From S010-25 sp964466455 (lineage in GTDB: Bacteria > Pseudomonadota > Gammaproteobacteria > SZUA-229): 64,000 bases of DNA. This document shows, piece after piece, positions 18,326 to 26,565 of this stretch. Location: positions 8,043 to 72,042 of the forward strand of contig CAYXNL010000003.1 in assembly GCA_964466455.1 (NCBI GenBank), in the 5' to 3' direction. The notes beneath the pieces are model-generated. The model ran no database searches. It worked only from the letters and a program-made list of their open reading frames with translations, and was not told the origin of the DNA. Numbering within the stretch: position 1 is the first letter of the stretch; each line of letters begins with the position of its first letter. Made by a program: the position numbers and the translations under genes.

Positions 18326-19219
18326 TCAGGAAGTTTTATCAGCAACCGAATCGGTTGCTATTTCTGTATGCTCACCGGATTGATTATCGGTTTTTGACAA
18401 CAACGTAATCTGCATGGTATTAATACGACGTGAGTTTGCGCTGATAATTTTAAACAGGTATTTTCCCATTTTTATTTCTTCACCACGTTGTGGTAAATGC
18501 CCTGCTTCGTGAGTTACCAGCCCTGCCATAGTGTCAAATTTATCCTCTGACAGCGTGTCATTAAAAAAATGGTTAAATTCGTCAATTGGAGTCAGACCAC
18601 GGATATTATAGCGCCTGAAGCCACTGCGTTGGATATTTGTCACATCGGCAGCGTCATGCTCATCGTCAATCTCACCGACAATTTCTTCCAGCACATCTTC
18701 AATCGTCACCACCCCCGCAACACCGCTGTACTCATCGATGACGATAGCCATATGATTACGACTTTTACGGAAATCCTTGAGTAGAACATTCAGGCGTTTA
18801 CTTTCCGGTACAAAGACAGCCGGACGCATAATATCCTTCAGTTCAAAACTGGCACGTCTGTTTTCATCCTGATAATGCGCCAGATCTTTGGCCAGCAAAA
18901 TACCTTCCACATTATCTAAACTTTCATCCACTACCGGAAAACGTGAATGGCCGGAATTTGCAATAATGACCAGCATATCCTCCACACTCATATCATTAAA
19001 TATCGCCACTACGTGTGAACGAGGCACCATAATATCGCGTACCCGCATTTCAGAAACCTGAAACACCCCCTCAATCATCATCAGGGAATCCAGATTGATA
19101 ATACCTTCGTGTTGCGCGTCACGTAAATGCTGCAATAATAAAGCACGCTCATCTTTATCCTTGCTGAAATAACGCTTTAACGTAGTGATAAAGGATCCTT
19201 TCTCTAGCTGACTATTCAT
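18326..19219 (-). CDS. ybeX: CorC/YbeX CBS-domain protein
   Basis: 297-residue cytosolic protein with two CBS domains (about residues 65-190) and a C-terminal CorC_HlyC domain (about residues 205-285). The family is linked to magnesium/cobalt handling and, in E. coli, YbeX to ribosome physiology. Motifs: MVPRSHVVAIFNDMSVEDML, SGHSRFPVVDESLDNVEGI and IVIDEYSGVAGVVTIED. There is no membrane-spanning domain, in line with the short CorC type. It lies between ybeY and lnt as in E. coli. Confidence 0.96.
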   Translation of the reverse strand: MNSQLEKGSFITTLKRYFSKDKDERALLLQHLRDAQHEGIINLDSLMMIEGVFQVSEMRVRDIMVPRSHVVAIFNDMSVEDMLVIIANSGHSRFPVVDESLDNVEGILLAKDLAHYQDENRRASFELKDIMRPAVFVPESKRLNVLLKDFRKSRNHMAIVIDEYSGVAGVVTIEDVLEEIVGEIDDEHDAADVTNIQRSGFRRYNIRGLTPIDEFNHFFNDTLSEDKFDTMAGLVTHEAGHLPQRGEEIKMGKYLFKIISANSRRINTMQITLLSKTDNQSGEHTEIATDSVADKTS

Positions 19220-19223
19220 TGTA

Positions 19224-19760
19224 TTACTGATACGGATCGGGGTAACCCAGTTGGTTTAATAAAGACACTTCAAGCCGTTCCATCTCCTTTGCCTGTGCCG
19301 GTTCGATATGATCATACCCCTGTAAATGTAACATACCATGCACAATCATATGCGCCCAGTGTGATAACGGGGTTTTGTTCTGTGTCTGCGCTTCGTGTTT
19401 AATTACCGGTGCACACAACACAATATCCCCCAGTGGCTGACAGGAAATATCATCAGCGCCAGGCACATCGATAAATGGCATGGAGAATGAAAGTACATTC
19501 GTGGGTTTGTTTTTATGACGGAACTGCATATTAAGTTGTTGTATTTCTTCCATACCGGTAATGCGCAGACTGACACTGGCTGGTGGTTCTTTTTCCATTA
19601 CTTTTTTTTCCATGCTGATCTGTTTAGCGATGGTTTCTTTAGCAGGAAAATAAGCCTTTAGTACCCATTTTTCCAGTAATGCTGTCTCCGGCACATCCTC
19701 AATATCAGAATCAGGCATTTCAGACAGGCTGATATCAACCGTCAACTCGGCACTACACAT
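19224..19760 (-). CDS. ybeY: Endoribonuclease YbeY
   Basis: Metal-dependent RNase/rRNA maturation factor. 178 residues, longer than the usual 155, through an acidic N-terminal stretch and an inserted segment around KQISMEKKVMEKEPP. The metal motif H3xH5xH is intact in HMIVHGMLHLQGYDH, and NVLSF as the conserved substrate-pocket strand is present. Four bases separate it from ybeX and two from the PhoH-like gene, an obvious operon. Confidence 0.95.
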   Translation of the reverse strand: MCSAELTVDISLSEMPDSDIEDVPETALLEKWVLKAYFPAKETIAKQISMEKKVMEKEPPASVSLRITGMEEIQQLNMQFRHKNKPTNVLSFSMPFIDVPGADDISCQPLGDIVLCAPVIKHEAQTQNKTPLSHWAHMIVHGMLHLQGYDHIEPAQAKEMERLEVSLLNQLGYPDPYQ

Positions 19761-19762
19761 AA

Positions 19763-20890
19763 TTAATTTGATTCATCCAGTTCATAGGCGTGAACAATTT
19801 TTTTCACCAGTGGATGACGGACAATATCATCTTTATGAAATCGGATGATTCCCACCTCTTTAATATCAGACAGGATTTTTAATGCATGGCGTAAGCCCGA
19901 AGTTTTTTCTCTGGGTAAATCCACCTGTGAGATATCACCAGTTACTACCGCCTTAGAACCAAAACCAATACGTGTTAAAAACATCTTCATTTGATCAATG
20001 GTCGTATTCTGAGCTTCATCAAGAATAATAAAGGAATCATTAAGGGTACGCCCGCGCATATAGGCAAGCGGTGCAATCTCGATTATATTCCGCTCCAGTG
20101 CTTTGGCTACTTTCTGCTGCCCCATCAGATCAAATAATGCATCGTACATCGGACGCAGATAAGGGTCTATTTTCTGCGCCAGGTCGCCCGGCAAAAACCC
20201 CAGTCTTTCACCGGCCTCAACGGCCGGTCGAACCAGAATCACCCGATCAACCCGGTTATTTTCAAGCGCTTCTACCGCACAGGCAACTGCCAGATAAGTT
20301 TTGCCAGTACCCGCAGGCCCGACTCCAAGTGTCAGATCATTATTTTTTATCTGTTCCAGATATTGCTGCTGACTTCTGCCACGGCCATTAACTTGTCCGT
20401 GTCCATTTCTAACACTGCTGTATGGTTGTCGTATTTGTGCTGCTTCACCGGTTTCCAGATTTACATCGGGTTGTGGAGAGTCAAACACTGCATCGACTTC
20501 CGGCTGTGATCTGTCGGTATCCTGATTCACTGTGGCTAAACCTGACGCAGCTTCTTTTTTATTTGCCCTGGTTATACTGCCAGCAGAGTTGATATTATTC
20601 GTCATATTATCATTAAGATATAGCTGCACACTGGCAGGTGACAATGTTTCATGCCCGGCAACATTGTATAAGGTCTGAATTACTGTCTTGACTGCTTTCA
20701 GCCCACGCCCGTCACCCTGCACTTCAAACTGGTTACTACGACAATCAATACTGACATTAAACCAGGATCCAATCTGCTGCAAATACTCATTAAACGGGCC
20801 ACACAAATTTGCTAATCTGGCATTATCAATCGGTATTAATTCAAACTGAATACAGGTAATTTGAGGCTGATCTGAAAGTTTATGGTTCAT
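19763..20890 (-). CDS. ybeZ: PhoH-like ATPase YbeZ
   Basis: 375-residue P-loop NTPase associated with YbeY in rRNA/RNA metabolism. An N-terminal KH-like region (about residues 1-90), then a family-variable polar linker (about residues 95-165), then the PhoH domain with Walker A GPAGTGKTYLAVACA and Walker B FIILDEAQNTT. C-terminal IRFHKDDIVRHPLVKKIV is the conserved end. Located between miaB and ybeY as in E. coli. The linker is longer and more acidic/polar than in enteric YbeZ. Confidence 0.95.
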   Translation of the reverse strand: MNHKLSDQPQITCIQFELIPIDNARLANLCGPFNEYLQQIGSWFNVSIDCRSNQFEVQGDGRGLKAVKTVIQTLYNVAGHETLSPASVQLYLNDNMTNNINSAGSITRANKKEAASGLATVNQDTDRSQPEVDAVFDSPQPDVNLETGEAAQIRQPYSSVRNGHGQVNGRGRSQQQYLEQIKNNDLTLGVGPAGTGKTYLAVACAVEALENNRVDRVILVRPAVEAGERLGFLPGDLAQKIDPYLRPMYDALFDLMGQQKVAKALERNIIEIAPLAYMRGRTLNDSFIILDEAQNTTIDQMKMFLTRIGFGSKAVVTGDISQVDLPREKTSGLRHALKILSDIKEVGIIRFHKDDIVRHPLVKKIVHAYELDESN

Positions 20891-20905
20891 AAAAGGCAGA
20901 CAGGA

Positions 20906-22324
20906 CTACTGGGTGGAAAATTCCGCAACGGATAAATTTACTGCTTCTCGGCCATGAGAATCTATCCCGGCTTTTATTTCACCCTGAAGCGAATTAGTTA
21001 AAGCTTCCGTAATTCGTACCTCAACAAACTGGCCGATAAGGGAGTGATCACCAGCAAAATTCACCACCCGATTATTTTCTGTGCGGCCGGATATCTGTGT
21101 TTCACTTTTCTTTGAAACTCCTTCTATCAGTACACGTTGAATGCTTCCAACCATTTGCCGGTTAATCACGGCAGCGTTTGCGCTAATAGCTGCCTGTAAT
21201 ATCGCCAACCGGTGTTTTTTTATTAAATCGGTAGTTGTATCACTGAGTATGGATGCGGGTGTACCGGGTCGCGCACTGTAGATAAAACTGAATGACTGGT
21301 CAAAACCAATTGCATCAATCAGTTTCATGGTATCAGCAAAATCCGCATCGGTTTCACCGGGGAAACCAACAATAAAATCCGATGAGATGCTAATACCCGG
21401 CCGCGCCTGCTGCAGTCGGTGAATAATATTAATATACTCGTCTGTAGTATGACCGCGTTTCATTGCTGCCAGAATACGGTTGGAGCCAGACTGTACCGGC
21501 AGATGCAGGAAACTTACCAGTTCCGGCACATCGGCATACGCCTGAATTAAATCATCGTTAAACTCAATTGGGTGTGAAGTGGTAAAACGAATTCGGTCAA
21601 CACCATCAATCTGCGCCACATAATGCAGCAACAAGGCGAGATCTGCCTGCTCGCCATCATTCATTTCACCTCGGTAAGCATTAACATTCTGCCCCAGCAG
21701 ATTAACTTCACGCACACCCTGCTGCGCCAGCGCGACGATTTCTGCCAGCACATCATCAAAAGGTCGGCTAACTTCTTCACCCCGTGTATAGGGCACCACA
21801 CAATAAGTACAGTATTTACTGCACCCTTCCATAATAGAAACAAAAGCACTCGGACCATCGGCCTCAGGCTGAGGCATACAGTCAAACTTTTCAATTTCCG
21901 GGAAACTGATATCCACCACTTTTTTATGCAAATGGCCCACGCTGTCCAGCATATCGGGCAGACGATGAATCGTCTGTGGACCAAAAACTATATCCACATA
22001 GGGCGCACGTTTCTGAATATTTTCGCCCTCCTGACTGGCTACGCAACCACCCACGCCAATTACCAGATCGGGTTTCTCCTGCTTCCAGTTTTTCCAGCGT
22101 CCGAGTTGGGAAAACACCTTTTCCTGTGCTTTTTCGCGAATGGAACAGGTGTTAAGCAGTAATACATCCGCTTCTTCTGGTTTACTGGTTAATTCAAGCT
22201 GGTGGGATTGCTCCAGCACCTGTGAGATACGCGAGGAGTCGTACTCATTCATCTGACAGCCGAATGTTTTGATATACAGTTTCCGGATGGATAAAGAACT
22301 GGACTGATTTTCGGGTTTACTCAT
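20906..22324 (-). CDS. miaB: tRNA-2-methylthio-N6-isopentenyladenosine(37) methylthiotransferase
   Basis: Radical-SAM enzyme adding a methylthio group to i6A37 of tRNAs. From ATG 22324 it is 472 residues, matching E. coli MiaB (474); an upstream in-frame start at 22354 adds ten residues. UPF0004 domain with cysteines in TFGCQMNEYDS, NTCSIREKA and GVGGCVASQEG; radical-SAM cluster CSKYCTYC; TRAM domain over the last 65 residues. First gene of the miaB-ybeZ-ybeY-ybeX-lnt block. Confidence 0.96.
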   Translation of the reverse strand: MSKPENQSSSLSIRKLYIKTFGCQMNEYDSSRISQVLEQSHQLELTSKPEEADVLLLNTCSIREKAQEKVFSQLGRWKNWKQEKPDLVIGVGGCVASQEGENIQKRAPYVDIVFGPQTIHRLPDMLDSVGHLHKKVVDISFPEIEKFDCMPQPEADGPSAFVSIMEGCSKYCTYCVVPYTRGEEVSRPFDDVLAEIVALAQQGVREVNLLGQNVNAYRGEMNDGEQADLALLLHYVAQIDGVDRIRFTTSHPIEFNDDLIQAYADVPELVSFLHLPVQSGSNRILAAMKRGHTTDEYINIIHRLQQARPGISISSDFIVGFPGETDADFADTMKLIDAIGFDQSFSFIYSARPGTPASILSDTTTDLIKKHRLAILQAAISANAAVINRQMVGSIQRVLIEGVSKKSETQISGRTENNRVVNFAGDHSLIGQFVEVRITEALTNSLQGEIKAGIDSHGREAVNLSVAEFSTQ

Positions 22325-22426
22325 TAAATAATAAGAAAAATGGTTCACAAGCACTTAGAATACCATGCCGACCACCCTGATTTCTATCTGTAGATAGGGA
22401 TAATTTATGGTTTCTCATATAGTTTC

Positions 22427-23314
22427 TCAGGCAATATCTTCCATACACATCTGTAACCCCTGTTTCCAGTCCGGAATTTTCACTGCAAAATGACTTTCCA
22501 GTCGGGTCAGTTGCAAACGCGAATTCATCGGGCGTTGTGCTGGCGTCGGGTATGCGTCGGTAGCAATCGCTTTAATGGCACTAACTTTTAATGGCTGCCT
22601 GAAGATATTACGGGCAAGGCGAATAATTTCTTCGGCAAAGCCCTGCCAACTGGTTTCCCCTGCTGCGGTGAGATGATACAGATCCGATGAAAAAACACCT
22701 GCCACCCGCTCTTTAACCGCCTGCTGCATACACAAAATACTGGTATCAGCGATCAGTCTGGCTGATGTGGGTGAACCAATCTGGTCGCTAACAATACTTA
22801 ATTCGTCCCTCTGTGCAGCCAGCCTTAAAATAGTGAGTAAAAAATTATGTCCCCTGGAAGCATAGACCCATGAGGTGCGAAAAATCAGATAGTCACAGCC
22901 CGAGGCCTGAATCACCTGTTCGCCACCCAGTTTACTTCGACCATAGGCATTCACCGGACGGGGTATATCCGTTTCCGTATAGGACGTTACTTTAGTGCCA
23001 TCAAAAATATAATCTGTCGAATAATGAACCAGCAGAGCACCCAGTTTTCCGGCCTCTTCCGCCAGCACACCGGGGGCTGTTTTATTGATAATCGTAGCAA
23101 GTTCTTCTTCGTCTTCAGCTTTATCCACCGCAGTATAGGCGACAGCATTGACAATAATATCCGGCTGAATTTGCCAAATGCGTCCTCTCAGGCTATCCGG
23201 GTCAGAAAAATCCACATCATTACGCCCCAGCGCAACAACATCACCCAGTGGTTGTGCACTACGGTTCAATTCCCAGCCTAGCTGGCCATTTTTTCCAAAC
23301 AGGAGAATTTTCAT
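22427..23314 (-). CDS. rfbD: dTDP-4-dehydrorhamnose reductase
   Basis: Last step of dTDP-L-rhamnose synthesis. 295 residues, the family length. NAD(P)-binding FGKNGQLGWEL at the N-terminus, YSTDYIFDGTK and the catalytic YGRSKLGGE (YxxxK). The other dTDP-rhamnose genes (rfbA, rfbB, rfbC) are not in this window, so the gene stands apart from its pathway, between miaB and a membrane-anchored unknown. Assignment to RfbD/RmlD is by sequence; another sugar reductase of the extended SDR family is a minor alternative. Confidence 0.93.
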   Translation of the reverse strand: MKILLFGKNGQLGWELNRSAQPLGDVVALGRNDVDFSDPDSLRGRIWQIQPDIIVNAVAYTAVDKAEDEEELATIINKTAPGVLAEEAGKLGALLVHYSTDYIFDGTKVTSYTETDIPRPVNAYGRSKLGGEQVIQASGCDYLIFRTSWVYASRGHNFLLTILRLAAQRDELSIVSDQIGSPTSARLIADTSILCMQQAVKERVAGVFSSDLYHLTAAGETSWQGFAEEIIRLARNIFRQPLKVSAIKAIATDAYPTPAQRPMNSRLQLTRLESHFAVKIPDWKQGLQMCMEDIA

Positions 23315-23330
23315 TTAATGAGTATCTTTG

Positions 23331-23990
23331 CTACTTTTGCTGTAAAGGCTGTTCCAGTTTCTGAAAATCAGCGGGGTTTACATATTGTAAAACATCTTTC
23401 TTCTCTTCGCTAAGGACGATATCCAATCCTTTTGTCGGATAGAGATAGTGAACCAGTTTTTTATTTACCCGTATTATTTTGCTCGCCTTGCCAAAACGTG
23501 CGTTAAGAATATCCTCGTCCAGATTAATCGCTGGAATAAAAGTGATACTCTCAATGGTGGAATGTAAAATTTCAGGAAGTTGATCAGAATCAAGCAGATA
23601 CTCACGTGCTTTTCCGCTGGGCATGTAGTTCACCTTTACTGCCTCACGTTTCCATTTTTCAAGTTGTTTATTAGCAATTTTTGCCTGTAGAATTATCTTG
23701 CCAGTAATCAGACTGGCGCGATAATGTCCATAATACATTTCCAGCGTACCGACCTCATTTCTACTAGCAATAATAGCCAGTTTGGCATCATTACCAAGAA
23801 CAGAAACGGCATCGGCCAGCGTACTTTTCCCCGGCTTTAATCCAAAAACTTCTGTCGAGCCATCTGCCTGCACACTTATCTGCCACGGCAAACCCTGTAC
23901 AATTACCGGAGCAGTTTTATCCGTGAAGACGAAGTCGTACGCCAACAGGGCGATAATAACCAGTGCAAAAAGAGAAAAAAAAGGTTTCAT
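23331..23990 (-). CDS. Membrane-anchored protein of unknown function
   Basis: 219 residues with one N-terminal membrane segment (FSLFALVIIALLAYDFVF, residues about 5-22) and a mixed alpha/beta body presumably in the periplasm. The segment FGLKPGKSTLADAVSVLG recalls a SmpA/BamE-like opening, but I cannot assign a family. It has no cysteines. It lies 16 bases upstream of rfbD and 34 bases downstream of dcd on the same strand, so it is probably co-transcribed with both. Confidence 0.75.
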   Translation of the reverse strand: MKPFFSLFALVIIALLAYDFVFTDKTAPVIVQGLPWQISVQADGSTEVFGLKPGKSTLADAVSVLGNDAKLAIIASRNEVGTLEMYYGHYRASLITGKIILQAKIANKQLEKWKREAVKVNYMPSGKAREYLLDSDQLPEILHSTIESITFIPAINLDEDILNARFGKASKIIRVNKKLVHYLYPTKGLDIVLSEEKKDVLQYVNPADFQKLEQPLQQK

Positions 23991-24024
23991 AGAGGCTACA
24001 GGCTAATAATGTAATTAATTATCA

Positions 24025-24591
24025 TCAGGTTTTAGGCAGAGTAACGCCCCGCTGCCCCTGATATTTACCTCCACGATCTGCATAAGAGGTATCACAAACT
24101 TCATCCGATTCAAAAAATAACATCTGTGCCACGCCCTCATTGGCGTAAATTTTTGCCGGTAGCGGGGTGGTATTGGAAAACTCCAGTGTTACATGCCCTT
24201 CCCATTCCGGCTCTAATGGCGTTACATTCACAATAATGCCACAACGCGCATAGGTAGACTTACCCAGACAGACAGTTAATACGCTACGTGGAATACAAAA
24301 ATATTCAACCGTGCGGGCAAGTGCAAACGAATTCGGCGGGATAATACAGACGTCCCCTTTAAAATCAACAAAACTGTGTTCGGAAAAATTCTTGGGATCT
24401 ACTATCGCTGAATTAATATTGGTGAATATTTTAAACTCATCAGCGCAGCGTACGTCATAGCCATAACTGGATGTGCCATAGGAAATAATGCGTTCATTAT
24501 TTTCATTAATCCGCATCTGCCCGGCTTCAAATGGAGAAATCATGCCTGTTGCGGCCGCTCGGCGAATCCATTTGTCAGATTTAATACTCAA
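24025..24591 (-). CDS. dcd: dCTP deaminase
   Basis: Deaminates dCTP to dUTP for dTTP synthesis. 188 residues of the Pseudomonas-type Dcd. The TTG at 24591 is chosen as start because it begins the family N-terminus SIKSDKWIRR and has GGAG 7 bases upstream; an in-frame GTG four codons earlier is less likely. Motifs: SSYGYDVRCADEFK, the catalytic Glu region PLEPEWEGHVTLEFSN, and the C-terminal GGKYQGQRGVTLP that closes over the active site. Confidence 0.95.
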   Translation of the reverse strand: MSIKSDKWIRRAAATGMISPFEAGQMRINENNERIISYGTSSYGYDVRCADEFKIFTNINSAIVDPKNFSEHSFVDFKGDVCIIPPNSFALARTVEYFCIPRSVLTVCLGKSTYARCGIIVNVTPLEPEWEGHVTLEFSNTTPLPAKIYANEGVAQMLFFESDEVCDTSYADRGGKYQGQRGVTLPKT

Positions 24592-24615
24592 AATATACTC
24601 CACAGGGAAAGAATA

Positions 24616-24671
24616 GATACTAACAGGATGGATGAAAAAGATAAGTATCCTTTTTATCCGTTTCAGTAATA
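24616..24671. repeat. Interspersed palindromic element, copy 1 (core missing)
   Basis: This 56-bp stretch contains the left arm (GATACTAACAGGATGGATGA, 24616-24635, identical to 57277-57296) joined almost directly to the right arm (ATAAGTATCC at 24641-24650 and the following TATCCGTTTCAGTAATA). The roughly 80-bp core present in copy 2 is absent. What is left can fold as a short AAAAAG/CTTTTT hairpin. It lies between dcd and the divergent CoA-disulfide reductase gene. Confidence 0.8.
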
Positions 24672-24852
24672 ATTGCGGGAATTGTACCAGACTAGCAGGC
24701 TACTGGCTAAAACTACCCGTACTGACCAATCACCGTACAGCCCGTTGTAAATATATACGCCTTGCGAACACTCGCGGTACAATCAAACACATATTAAAAG
24801 ACTGACCTTTACCCTGAAACTACAGCTTTTTTCTTACGGAGCATCTGCAATA

Positions 24853-26547
24853 ATGGCAAATAAATATGTAATTATCGGTGGTGTTGCCGGTGGCGCATCC
24901 ACCGCAGCAAGACTGAGAAGATTAAGTGAAGATGACCAGATCATCATGTTTGAAAAAGGGCCCCACGTCTCCTTTTCCAACTGCTCATTACCGTATTATT
25001 TAAGCGGTACCGTCAGCAGAATTGATAACCTGCTGATGATGACACCGGAAAAATTTATCAATCAGTACAATATTGAGGCCAGAGTTAATAATGAAGTAAT
25101 CAATATTGACCGTGAGAAAAAAGAAGTTGAAGTTAAAGACCTCAGTAATGGTAAGACCTATCGTGAATCCTATGACAAGCTGGTACTTTCTCCGGGTGCA
25201 AAACCGATTGTTCCCAACATTCCAGGTATTGATAAAATTCAGCCATTCACCCTGCGCAATGTAGTTGATATTGACAAACTGAAACAGTACGTTGATAAAA
25301 TAAAACCGTCACGTATCACTGTCATTGGCGGTGGTTTTATCGGTATTGAGTGTGTAGAGAATTTTGTTGAAGCCGGTTATCAGGTGTCCCTGGTAGAAGC
25401 CCGACCACAGGTGCTTATTCAGTTCGATAACGAAATGGTACAGATACTGCATAAAGAAATGTATGATCGGGGCGTTGATCTGCATGTCGGCGACAAAGTG
25501 ACTGGCTTTGATACGAACCGGGTCTTACTTGCATCAGGCACAGAAATTAATAGTGAAGTGATCGTACTTGCTATCGGCGTACAACCGGATACCTTCCTGG
25601 CCAGGAAAGCTAAACTAACTATCGGCAAAACCGGTGGTATCAAGGTTGACCAGAACTACCGTACCAATGATTCAGATATTTATGCGGTTGGGGATGCCAT
25701 TGAGGCATACAATCCACTGACTCAGGACAACTTTATTATTGCACTGGCTGGCCCGGCACAGAAACAGGCACGCTCTGTTGCCGACCACATCCACGACAGA
25801 CCCATCCGTAATACCGGCTATATCGGTTCCTCGGTGGTCAAGGTATTTAACTATTCAGCTGCGGCCACCGGTTTGAATGAAAAAATACTGGCTGATATGA
25901 ATATTGAATATGACTATGTCGAAATTATTCCCAAGGACAAGGTGGGGATAATGCCCGATGCCGAAGAAGTGCATTTCAAACTGCTGTTTGAAAAACCTAC
26001 TGGCCGCGTACTGGGAGCACAGGCAATCGGATGTGGCGATGTCGTCAAACGAATTGATGTCATTGCAACAGCCATTAAATTTCGCGCCACTATTCAACAT
26101 TTACGTGATCTGGAACTGTGTTACGCCCCGCCTTTCGGTACCGCCAAGGATGTAGTCAACTTTGCCGGTTATGTTGCCTCCAATCTGCTGCATGATACAT
26201 TCAGGCAGGTAAAAATGAGCCAGGTACGTGAACTTGTAGAAGAGGGTGAATATATTCTTGATGTACGTGAAAAAAATGAATGGGATGAAGGACACATCAT
26301 CAATGCCCGACATATTCCTCTGTCTGAGCTGCGTGATAGAATCAATGAAATTCCACGCGATCAGCCGGTTTATATCCACTGCCGTTCCGGCCAGCGCTCC
26401 TACAATGCGGCACTGGCACTACAGCATCGGGGGCATAGCAACGTATACAATATCTCCGGCGGTTTTATGGGTATCTGCTTCTACGAATATTTTAATGATA
26501 AAATTTCCGGTAGAAAACCAATTGTTAATAAATATAACTTTAGTTAA
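24853..26547 (+). CDS. CoA-disulfide/persulfide reductase with C-terminal rhodanese domain
   Basis: 564-residue FAD/NAD(P)-dependent oxidoreductase of the CoADR-Rhd type, which reduces CoA disulfide or CoA persulfide. FAD-binding GGVAGGASTAARLRR at residues 9-23, active-site cysteine C44 in SNCSLPYYLSG (single-Cys CoADR type), a second nucleotide motif VIGGGFIGIE near residue 160, and VGDAIEA for FAD. From about residue 458 a rhodanese domain with cysteine C510 in HCRSGQRS. The fusion is typical of NADH-dependent persulfide reductases in sulfur-metabolising bacteria. ACGGAG lies 11 bases upstream of the ATG. Single transcription unit, with a promoter presumably in 24.7-24.85 kb. Confidence 0.9.
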   Translation: MANKYVIIGGVAGGASTAARLRRLSEDDQIIMFEKGPHVSFSNCSLPYYLSGTVSRIDNLLMMTPEKFINQYNIEARVNNEVINIDREKKEVEVKDLSNGKTYRESYDKLVLSPGAKPIVPNIPGIDKIQPFTLRNVVDIDKLKQYVDKIKPSRITVIGGGFIGIECVENFVEAGYQVSLVEARPQVLIQFDNEMVQILHKEMYDRGVDLHVGDKVTGFDTNRVLLASGTEINSEVIVLAIGVQPDTFLARKAKLTIGKTGGIKVDQNYRTNDSDIYAVGDAIEAYNPLTQDNFIIALAGPAQKQARSVADHIHDRPIRNTGYIGSSVVKVFNYSAAATGLNEKILADMNIEYDYVEIIPKDKVGIMPDAEEVHFKLLFEKPTGRVLGAQAIGCGDVVKRIDVIATAIKFRATIQHLRDLELCYAPPFGTAKDVVNFAGYVASNLLHDTFRQVKMSQVRELVEEGEYILDVREKNEWDEGHIINARHIPLSELRDRINEIPRDQPVYIHCRSGQRSYNAALALQHRGHSNVYNISGGFMGICFYEYFNDKISGRKPIVNKYNFS

Positions 26548-26565
26548 CCGGTTTATATAATAGAG

